A stretch of 64,000 nt of DNA from Pyrus communis. Lineage: Eukaryota > Streptophyta > Magnoliopsida > Rosales > Rosaceae. The translations under genes and the position numbers were made by a program. Shown piece after piece: positions 23,902 to 33,023 of the stretch; the first letter of the stretch is position 1; each line of letters begins with the position of its first letter. The stretch lies in contig NC_084817.1 in NCBI RefSeq assembly GCF_963583255.1, positions 10,360,121-10,424,120 of the forward strand, given 5' to 3'. Below the pieces are notes generated by a model, which was not told where the DNA came from, made no database searches, and worked only from the letters and a program-made list of their open reading frames with translations.

Positions 23902-24363
23902 TTCTCCACCGAGAGTTTTGCTTGCAGGGACGACGAGCAGAGAGAGAGAGAGGGGGGGAAGGGTTGGGATTGTAATTTTGTACCGACCTAGCGTCTTTGG
24001 TTTACGCGGGGGGTCGTCGGAACGATTCGGGTCGGGTCATGAAATTAAAAGTGTTGATGGTTTGGCCCAAGCTTGTAAAAGTTTGAGATTAGACCCAGTA
24101 ATAGTAAATGTCGTTAATTAGAGTGAACTATTAAAACGTTTATAAAGTTCTAGTGGTATTCAACAATTTTTCAGCAATAGGCCGAACCAATTAGTGGTTG
24201 AGAAATGGAGGGTCATGATTGAATTGATGAAATGTTATTTTTTTTAACTTGTCAATCTAATAGATAAAAAGTCGGACTACTAATAGTTTAGACTATTGAA
24301 GACAAATCCGATATTTAGTTATGATTTTTATAAAATTATTAAAGGGGGTGTTTGATGGATGAG
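23902..24363. promoter_or_regulatory. Probable NAA50 promoter region
   Basis: 460 bp upstream of the NAA50 ATG (23901, minus strand). It begins with the (GA)n leader tract (23938-23955) and is GC-richer to about 24030, then AT-rich. No core element can be assigned with confidence. Confidence 0.35.
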
Positions 24364-25420
24364 ATAGTTTTGTCTTCGACCAATTGCAAGGAGTAGAGCA
24401 TTGTTTGGTATACAAGTCCACCAATTGAACGACACCCAAAATGTGTTACGCTGCTTTAATGAGGATAAAGCAAAGCTTTTGAGTACTCACATGGTTGTTC
24501 GAACTCTGCAAAATGAGACCTATTTTGTTCTAAAGACGAGGATAAAGAGATACTGGAACCTATAGCTCCATACTTATCGGTACTTTATTGTACTTGGCAC
24601 TTGACCTACACAAGGTGTGTTCTTAAACTGGTTATGTCTGTACCATTGAAGATATTACAATATCTTGAGATCAATCAAATAAGAGTTGATTGCTATGTCT
24701 TCAAATAACATTGGTATTCTAGCCCTACATGAAGCATCGCGCAAATATTTTGGTTGAGGGACGTGATTGATCACATAAGAAACACATGTGGCTTTTCTAC
24801 TATCGTTGACGTTTTATTCATGAAGGCAACGATGCATGTATCGAAAAATTAAAGAAATGATACATCAAAGATGACAACGCCAAACTTATTGCTTTGAAGT
24901 TTTTTTTTTTCATTCATCAGCAATAACAAGTTCAGAAGATTGAAGTCAAGCATATCCAGTCCCAGGAATGTTTCCTACCTATTCACAAAGTCACTGCCGA
25001 AGTCAACCTTTAGAAGGTTGTTCATGAAATTGGATTCCACAAACTTTTAGATTTGCATCACCGGTATTCTCTTGCGGAGTTTTGCTGAACTCAGGGGGAG
25101 TATCCTAATGAATACTCACATGATCTTAACATACTATATCCCTACGATTAGGAGCACTTTCCTAACTGGATTTTTGGTAATTTGCTGAGGTTTTGACGAG
25201 ACACCTACTATGGGTTGGTTATACCCTTTTGTATGTTAATGATCATCTTGGAGATGTGAAACAATATCGAGATCCTGCATTAACTTAGTTTTCTCCTTAG
25301 ACTATGGGTTTGTCTCATTGGGTTTACCATAGTCAGGTTTTGTGAGATTTTCTTTTGATATGTGCCACTAATAAGAGACTCTTGTTAGCAACTATTTGTA
25401 CCTAATGAGAAGTAATGACA
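24364..25420 (+). pseudogene. Copia retrotransposon remnant (RT end, RNase H, start of 3' LTR)
   Basis: Broken frames can be followed: KDEDKEILEPIAPYLS, then IAQIFWLRDVIDHIRNTCG and, near 24985-25090, a text like SYLFTKSLPKSTF...LHEIG. These are the C-terminal RNase H and DLFTK-type tail of copia polyproteins. A purine tract (CAGGGGGAGTATCC, near 25090) then opens the LTR. There are many stops, frameshifts and internal deletions. The same family is present on the minus strand at 44160-47960. Confidence 0.6.
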
Positions 25421-25439
25421 ACAACCGCCATCTTCTAAT

Positions 25440-25622
25440 CATGAAGACTTGATGCGGCTACTTCTTAAGTTGTACACATTCAAAGAAGAAACTCTAAGAA
25501 AAGATTTAGAGTACTTGGATCTAACGGAAGACGTGACACAGAACCGAGCGCAATGGTGTTCTAGGATTCATATTGCCGACCCCACTTAGTGGGAAAAGAC
25601 TTTGTTGTTGTTGTTGTTGTTG
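25440..25622 (+). mobile_element. 5'-truncated RTE-type LINE tail with (TTG)n end
   Basis: The final part reads ...NRAQWCSRIHIADPT, a stop, then WEKTLLLLLL, ending in a (GTT)n run at 25604-25622. The Asp-Pro-Thr-stop tail and TTG-repeat 3' end are what I know of plant RTE-clade LINEs, which are usually 5'-truncated on insertion. Only about 180 bp is left. Confidence 0.5.
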
Positions 25623-25624
25623 TA

Positions 25625-26060
25625 TCAAGAAGTTTAACTAGAACTAGTGGTTTATGTTGTTTAAATTTAACAAGGAGGTCCTGGGTTCAAATCGCTATAG
25701 GTTTATTTACTTTCTAATGTTTACTATTTTTTTTATAAGGGTATAAATTTATAAAATTTGATCAAATGATTAAAAAGTTTAACTAGAAGTGGTGGTTCAT
25801 TATGTTTGAAATTAACAAAGAGGTCTTAGATTCATAACATTATGTGTGTTTTTTTATTTTCCATTTTTTATGAATTTCTTTTCATAAGAGTATAAAATTT
25901 TTAAAATTTTGGAATTTCTTTTCATAAGAGTATAAATTTTTAAAATTTTGGTTAAATGATTAAGAAGTTTAATCAGAAGCAATGATTTTTGTTGTTTAAA
26001 ATAAACGAAGGGTCTTAAGTTTGAAATGATATGTGCTTTTTTTTTTATTTTTTTTATTTA
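25625..26060. repeat. Three diverged tandem units of about 150-190 bp, SINE-like
   Basis: Units begin near 25625, 25770 and 25963 with AAGAAGTTTAACTAGAA..., each followed by GTTGTTTAAA(T)..AACAAGGAGGTC..GGTTCAAAT. The GGTTCAAATC word in the first unit resembles a tRNA-derived B box. A TTTTCATAAGAGTATAAA segment is also repeated twice (25877 and 25919). This is a decayed tandem repeat, and its SINE nature is only suggested. Confidence 0.4.
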
Positions 26061-26061
26061 T

Positions 26062-26399
26062 TGTTATGGTAACGGTAGAACCCTAGGCTTTTACAATTTG
26101 ATTTTCAAAACGTTTCTTTTTGTTTTCTTTATTTTGCTAATTTCTTTAATTGTTTTAATTTAATAGTATTTTTATTATTTTAAATTCCAAAATCAACATT
26201 TTCCCAACTTCGTTTTAGATAATTAATTAAGAGTTGGTTTTAAATACAATTTATTCATTCAATCCTTGTGGAAAATAACCTTGCTTGAGCCGTTTATACT
26301 ACAATTACCATGTTCTCCTGAAAGTATTTTTAATTGTTTTTATCACTAATTTTGCAAGTGGTAAAAATCCTATCAAGTAATTGGTGTCATTGCGGGTGA
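26062..26399 (+). mobile_element. 3' end of a Tat/Athila-like LTR with primer-binding-like site (copy b)
   Basis: 26062-26375 matches the downstream part of the other LTR copies (GGTAGAACCCTAGGC ... GAGCCGTTTATACTACAA ... CCTATCA). At 26382-26399 follows TGGTGTCATTGCGGGTGA, a degenerate form of the TGGCGCCGTTGCCGGGGA primer-binding site known from Athila/Tat gypsy elements. This makes it the end of a 5' LTR. The rest of the element is not present. Confidence 0.55.
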
Positions 26400-26499
26400 T
26401 TGTTTGGATTAATTTGTGTTTATCATATTCTTAGTTAATTATTTTTGTACATATTTTTTATTTATGTGTTGATTTTATTCTATTTTTTTTTTTTGCAGG

Positions 26500-26920
26500 T
26501 TATAGTTTGTTGATTTTGAAAGCCATCCGTTTTTTAGAGTTAAGCCGAATGGGAAGAAAGAGTTTTTCAACTTGTGGATGAAGAAAGTCGGTGGTACACT
26601 GAAGAATGGGCATTAGGTCAGAAACGAAGGACACGATTGAAGCTCACCTCAATTTGGAACAAATGGGCATTAGATCATTCTTATGGATGAAGAGAGTCGG
26701 TGGTACATTGAAGAAAGGCCATCCGTTTTTTACAATTAAACCGAATAGGAAGAAAGAGTTTTTCAACTTTGTTTCTTCTATAAAGTTTCTAGATGGGTAT
26801 GCTTCCAATATCTCGCATTGCGTGAACGTGAAAGGGTGTAAATTTTCTAGAATGAAGAGTCATGATTGTCATGTGATACTCCAAGGCTTTCTTCTGGCCA
26901 AGGTTTCGCCCAAAATTTAG
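26500..26920 (+). pseudogene. CACTA TNP2-like transposase fragment with internal duplication
   Basis: The 104-residue open stretch 26606-26920 contains NLEQMGIRSFLWMKR, FVSSIKFLDGYASNIS and MKSHDCHVILQ. This is the conserved segment of plant TNP2-type CACTA transposases (DUF4218 region). A block of about 55 bp (GCCATCCGTTTTTTA...TTTTTCAACTT) occurs at both 26519-26572 and 26714-26769, and the neighbouring GTCGGTGGTACA block is also doubled, so the piece is rearranged. It probably belongs to the same element as the TnpA-like copy at 27600. Confidence 0.6.
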
Positions 26921-27599
26921 ATGCACTGCCAAATCTAGTGGAATTGAACATTGATATGAAGTTTAAGCAGTTCATCCCAGGTGGTCATCCTCAATGATAG
27001 TGAGCAATCATGTCTCAGACTTTTATGTTCGGAATTGGGATTTGAATCAGACATTAAATTACAAAAGATGTTCAACTTTGGTATTGCCTTTGTTCCCTAA
27101 ATCTGTATATTGCCTTTGTTTCCTATATCTTCTCTGCAACTGATTGGAGTCTAAGTGAGAAATGGTTCATTTCTTACATTTTATCACATGGTAGCTCATT
27201 TAGAAAGGACCAGCTATATATCTTAAACGTATCTAATTATGATAATCCCATTGGCTTTGGCAGCTCATTGGAGTCTGTATATTGCCTTTGGTTCGGTTCA
27301 TCAACTACTAATCACCGTCAAATGCTCTATGCATAATAGCTAGTATATATTCGTATTTCTTAGTATATATGTGTGGATATATATAAGGAAACTAAATGAA
27401 CCTAGCTTTCATGGCATGAAACTATACACACGTGTGTATATTTTTATATTTATTGTTTTAGCTAGTTCAAGTAAACATGTGTTTGGAGTTGATAAACCAA
27501 AACTACTTTTGAATTAGAATTGTTTCTACTTTTGGGAAATGATATACTATTAGGGGAAGTTTTGCCAAATTTTTTGTAGAAATTTAAGATTAGGGTTTT
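26921..27599. other. Intergenic or element-internal DNA, nothing recognised
   Basis: No coding region is supported. The stretch separates the TNP2-like and TnpA-like remnants and may be foreign sequence inserted in the CACTA element. Confidence 0.35.
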
Positions 27600-29066
27600 C
27601 ACCATTTAAGTTATTTTGGGCAACTAAAAAATACACCAGGGGGCCTAATCGAATGCTGAAGCTGGCACACAATGTACGCGTGTCCAACGAATTGATCAAG
27701 ATTACGTATGACTCGCAACATCGTGGAGCGGCTACCTCACAGCAGCATAGCAACATCTCTACCAGCTATGGTTTTCTTATTCGGTGGCATTGTCCTATGC
27801 AGTGGGAGTCTTGGGCATAAATTCCCAAGAGGACAAAGAAACTAGTGCAGCATGAGTTGTCGGTTAGTGCATTAATTTTTAGCATTTATAATTTTTTAAT
27901 TTTGTTTACAAATATTATAAACCAAAGTATATTATCTTAATATTATTAAATTTTTTACTATTATTTTACTATTTTCATATTTGTAGGTCAATAATAATCT
28001 TGAGGACATATTATGAAATGGGATGATCTGGAGATTGCTCACCTAGAGGGTTGCCCAATCAGGTTGTAGGAGCGGCCGGAGGATTGGGAGTGGCTTTACA
28101 AACATTTTACGAACACAAAATTTATGGTATGTACATAATACTTTTAATAATAATTTATTATTGTTTTTGTTATTTTTTTTAAGCTTTTTTAATAATTTCT
28201 TTCAAATAGTCACACTAACATGTATATTGTATGTTTAACAAGAGAAAGCTGTTGCTGGCAAGAAAGCTCGAGAGTCAAAGAAACTTCTCCACCTTTCTGG
28301 TTCGATACCCTTCTCGTATAGGGTTAAGGTGCGATGTCAGGTAAAAGTATATTAATTTTTTAATTTTATACAATTTATTTTTTATTATTGATTAATAAAA
28401 TGTTCTTAATGTTTTTTTTTTCTTTAGGAGGGTTCTAAGTTCCTAGAGCTCGACATGTTCAAGGATGTCTACGTTCGACCTGGCGATGAGACCACTGAGT
28501 AGCTCCATGTAAGTATATGTAATTGTTATTGTTCTTATATTTATGAGTCATTCAAAAATTAATTACATTTGTTATTAAATCTTAAATAATTTTTCTTTAT
28601 TATTACAAGTTTCTATGGTGGAGAAGGGCACTACTGTTCTCTAAGAAGCAGCATCGCTGCTTCCCTTGGAGACCCCGACCGAGGACGTCATTGTACTCGA
28701 GGATGCAGGTCTTCAGATCCTGACTGAAGTCCTGGATCAGACTTTCAGTTCTTGTCATGGCAAGGTTGTTCGGGGTATGAGGAAGGCGCAGGTTCATGAG
28801 ACGGGTGCCTCCTCTTTTAGACCGACCACAAGATAGGTCATCGCCCTGACGGAGGAAGTAGAAACCCTAAAAGATAAGATTACGGCTCAAGAAGCAGCTC
28901 GGGATGCTCGGGAAGCCCAGATTGCAGCCCAGTTTTTGGCCCAGGACGAGAAGATGAGCATGATTTTATGAGCCTTACAGATGTCGAGCCTCCAAATCCC
29001 GATGCCAGCAACTAATCTTGCTCCACCTTCGACCTCCCAGCCACTTCGCCCAACCAATACCTAGTA
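27600..29066 (+). pseudogene. Second TnpA-like (Ptta/En/Spm) CACTA pseudogene
   Basis: Blocks at about 27620-27860, 28010-28130, 28245-28340, 28427-28505 and 28610-29066 parallel those of the copy at 1930-4036: TRGPNRML, YDSQHRGAA, HCPMQWESW, HLEGCP, KLLHLSGSIPFSYR, SKFLELDMFKDVYVRPGDE. Stops (after ESWA, after the Leu of GCPIRL) and frame changes mark it as dead. It is too diverged from the first copy to be a recent duplicate. Confidence 0.6.
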
Positions 29067-29239
29067 GCTTGATGCATCAAACCCAGATGACTACTTGTTG
29101 TAGTTTTTTCTCTTATGTTCGGAAAGCTTGTATGTACATTTTCATATATATTATAATAATTACTTTTTCTTGGTTTATTAATTATTGTTTATAATTTAAT
29201 TAAAATATTTATAAACAATTAAATAAAAAAATTTTGTCA

Positions 29240-29530
29240 AAAAAAAGGAAGAAAAAAGGTTTGCCCGACGACGACAATACCTGCGTCGCGCAAAAGGTCT
29301 TTGCGTGATGATAATACCTGCGTCGCACCTATCTTTGCACGGCAACAAGAACAAGATGCATCGCATGAAAACTTTTGCGTGACGCATGTATTGTCGTCAA
29401 TCAAAGACCTTTTGTGCGATGCTTGTATTTTCGTCGCGCAAAGACCTTTTGTGCAACGCAGGTTTCGCCCTCGTCACGCAAACCTTGCTTTCACGACCTT
29501 TGCGCAACGGTTTGCACGTGACAAAGTTGT
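29240..29530 (+). mobile_element. CACTA subterminal repeat array
   Basis: At least eight copies of the words CGTCGCGCAAA, TTTGCGTGACG, CTTTGCGC and relatives in both orientations within 290 bp, following the TnpA-like pseudogene as in the first element. No TGTAGTAGTG terminus is found downstream, so the element end has been lost. Confidence 0.6.
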
Positions 29531-29696
29531 TTGTTCGAAATTACTTTTATGCCCCATTTTTTTCTTTTCTCACATTTTTTGAGTTTTGTATTAAAGGTCA
29601 TAATTGTAATTTCGTTGATTTTTGGTTGACAAATTGATTCTATTACTATGTAGTTTAGATCGTTTGTTAAAAAAAATAAAAAAAAATAAAAAAAAA

Positions 29697-31800
29697 GAGT
29701 GAAAGAATGATACTAAAAATTATATATAAATAGATTGTCAAAAGTAAAAATATTTGAAAGAATGATACTGAAATTATATAAAAATATATTATCTCTTATA
29801 ATTTATATGGGTGATTCTATGTAAACCTAAATTGTAAGAATAAACCTCGAGTATTATTGTAAGCCTATCTTGTGTTCCAAGACGTTTAAATTTCCTTTTA
29901 ATCCATTATTACTCTAAATTATGTTAAAGGAACGAGAAAAAGTTTAAACCCGGTATGCAGTAGTTTGAACCCAGAAAAAGGTTGTGCTTAATTTCTCTTC
30001 CTCTGCCTACTTCTAAATGAAATTGCTTCATCAGGAACAATAATTGCTTCTAGATGAATTTGATCTGAATTAAGGTCATACGAACATCTACATAGATTCA
30101 CATCAGAGGTTTAATGCTCATGTATAATTAAAAAATACCGCTGAGGCGTGGGAGCTCATATGGATACATTACTTTATTGTTCTATGGAGCATTGTGAGGA
30201 GTTGATTTTATACTATATATTTTACTCTATTCTTAGTTATAATTTATTGGTTATTTTTGTGAGAATTTTGATACTTTGATTTATATTCTTAATGTAGGAC
30301 ATTCGATGTCCTCTGGAGCAAAACATGACCAAAGGATGAATTTTAGAGTGATTCTAATTGGAGGATGTTCAGGAGTCTGTTGACTTGTTCGTATCAAAGT
30401 TTCATAATTTTCTACCAAGCGGTTTATTTATCACGATGAAATAAAGGAGAAGCGCGCAGTGCTGTCAAAGACACATTTTGGGCTTATGTGGGCTTTTTGG
30501 CGTTCAAGATGATGTCTTTTGGGTTTGAGGCCTTTTACAATTATGTTCAGGACATTTTAAGCTTTAATTCAAGTTGTTTTGGCCCTATATTGGAGCCCTG
30601 AAGATCCAAAAACGTGGCTGTTTTGAGGTTGTGTAGAGTTTGGGCGAATTTTACTAGTCAATTTAGGATTATGTTTCTTAATTTATTTGGTTTCCTAGTA
30701 TTATTCTAAGACCTTTTTTAGGTAGGATTTTATTTTCTAGTGGTATAAATAAGGTTTTTTAGCCATTAGGGTTGAAAAGAGGAGAGAGAGGAGGAGAGAA
30801 CGCATAAAATTTAGGATGCACTACTTTAGAGAGCTTTTGGATTGAAGTTTATTTTGAAGGTGTTTTATAATTGTTTTATAATTGTTCATAACTAGTTTCG
30901 TTTGCTAGGGTGAGGCCACGAGCCTTAGTAAGAATGTGTAATTTCTTTTCAATTTGTTTATGATATTATGCATGCAGACTTTGAATTATTAATCACCGGT
31001 TTATACTATCTAATTGCCTTAGCAAGAAAAGTAATTTGATGCAATTTTGGTCAGAGGTCGGTCCTGAAATTGATGAAGGCTTCTTGTGGTTAATATGTGC
31101 AAGTTCACTTAGGACGAGTATCACGTCTTAAGGGTTGTATGGTTTTTCAAAAGGTTTCACAAAGCTTAATGAGTTATGCAAGTTTAGATTTGATCTGAAT
31201 ACCATAGACGGGATGCAGGTTTGATATACGCTCTAATGCTCATAAGTCTAATGCTCATCCAAGAGTACAAATATACGGTGTATATTGAACAACAAAATAA
31301 AAGGAAGAGTGGTAGATTGGATTTTTGAGATACGATGTCTTGGCAGTGTAAAATTGAACAACAAAATAAAACACCGGGAAAGAAAGAGAACACCAGACGA
31401 TGGAAGAGCAATGGATGCGAAAGCACCATGATTGGCAATTCGTAGTGTTTAGGGTAATAAACTACAACTGAACCATGCTCGGATCAATTATCTTTGTTGA
31501 ATTTATGCACTTGTTCTTGGCGTTTTGTAATTATCTGGGATAGCTGGTCCTTGTCAAACCATTGGTGTAAAATTACCTTAACCTAAATGAAGTAGCTAGG
31601 GCTACAATTCTGGGAACTCCATTAAATCATAATCTTACTTGCAGCAATATTTTGGGTTAAAAAACAAATCCATTGGTTAAAACCTAAAACAAATCACATG
31701 CACATTGTCTTCCGTAGGTTGCTAGAGCTTAAGCTTTGTTACTCAACTATATATAGCTTGTAATATTTACTGATTTTGTCAAGTAAAAATAAATTGCTTA
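29697..31800 (+). repeat. Tandem duplicate of the beta-glucosidase upstream region, copy A (interrupted)
   Basis: 29697-30135 matches 31823-32400 and 31235-31790 matches 32395-32925. Shared words include GAAAGAATGATACTAAAAATTATAT, GGCAATTC..TAGTG, GCTAGGGCTACAATTCTGGG and the TATA region CAACTATATA..AGCTTG. About 1.1 kb between the two halves is a solo-type LTR. No beta-glucosidase coding sequence follows copy A; it runs straight into copy B. Confidence 0.8.
30195..31220 (+). mobile_element. Truncated Tat/Athila-like LTR (copy c) inside the duplicated promoter
   Basis: Begins TGAGGAGTTGATTTTATACT and follows the family's order: AATGTAGGACATTCGATG, GTTTCCTAGTATTATTC, TATAAATAAGG (about 30743-30753), GGGTGAGGCCACGAGCCTTAG, CACTTAGGACGAGTATC. 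It stops near 31220, about 300 bp short of the normal 3' end. It is absent from the matching place in copy B (near 32395). Confidence 0.65.
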
Positions 31801-31822
31801 AAGAAACTTGAAAACAAATAAC

Positions 31823-32289
31823 GAAAGAATGATACTAAAAATTATATAAAAATGTATTGTCTATTATAATTTATATGGGTGATTCTATGTAAACTTAAGT
31901 ATTTACACTGTAAGAATATATCTTGTGTTTTATTTGTAAGCCTATCTTGCGTTTCAAAACGTTTAGGGTACCTTCTATTAATCCATTATTACTCTAAATT
32001 ATTTCAAGAGAACGAGAAAAGGTTTGAACCGGATGCGCAGTAATTTAAACCCAAAATACAAGAGATATTGTGTACTTGCTTATTGAAGGACCAGCTTACA
32101 GTGGCTCGATTCATGTTTTAAGAGAAGATTTACAAAACCTACTTCCAGATGAATTAAATGCCTGGTCACGAACAATACCCTATTTCTAGATGGCAATACT
32201 TTATCAGCATCAATACTTGCTCCGAGATGAATTTGATGTGAATCAGGTTATATGCAGATTCTCATCATAGCTCTAATGCTCATATAGTT

Positions 32290-32324
<35 letters not shown>

Positions 32325-32930
32325 AACAACAAAATAAGATAAGATATACAGTATATGTAGATTCACATCATAAATCTAATGCTTATGTATAATTAAAATA
32401 TATGCGGTGTGTATTGGACAAGAAAATAAAATAACCGGTGGTAGATTGGATATTTGAATTACGATGTCTTGATGTAATATTGAACAACAAAATAAAATAG
32501 CGGGAATGAAAGAAAACACCAGACGATGGAAGAGCGGTGGATGCGAGCGCACCACGATTGGCAATTCCTAGTGCTTAGAGTAATTAACTACAACCGAACC
32601 GCCCTCTTTAATTATCTTTGTTGACTTTTATGCAGTTGTTCTTGGCGTTTTGTAATTACTGGGAGAGCTGGTCCTTGTCAAACCATTGGTGTAAAATTCC
32701 CTTGGCCTCAATGAAGTAGCTAGGGCTACAATTCTGGGAACTCCATTAAATCATAACTTAATTGCAGCAATATTGTGGGTTAAAAAGCAAATCCAAAAGT
32801 TAAAACCTAAAACAAATCACATGCACACTGTCTTGTGTAGTCGGTTAGGTTGCTAGAGCCAAAGCTTTGTTTTTCAACTATATACAGCTTGTAATATTCA
32901 CTGACTTTCTCAAGTAATCAGAAGCTATTA
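31823..32930 (+). promoter_or_regulatory. Beta-glucosidase upstream region, copy B (adjacent to the gene)
   Basis: Direct neighbour of the GH1 start codon at 33024. It holds an (AT)n run at 32292-32322 and a TATA-like CTATATACAG at about 32879, 145 bp before the ATG, which is a plausible core promoter. The same TATA context (CAACTATATATAGCTTG, near 31748) exists in copy A, 1.1 kb upstream. Confidence 0.55.
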
Positions 32931-33023
32931 TTCTTCATCTCTTTCTGTTTATTCTCTTCATTTCTTCTGCATATCAGTTCCTTTAGTTGCTTAGTTTCCT
33001 CCGTTCAACCACAGCCATCAACT

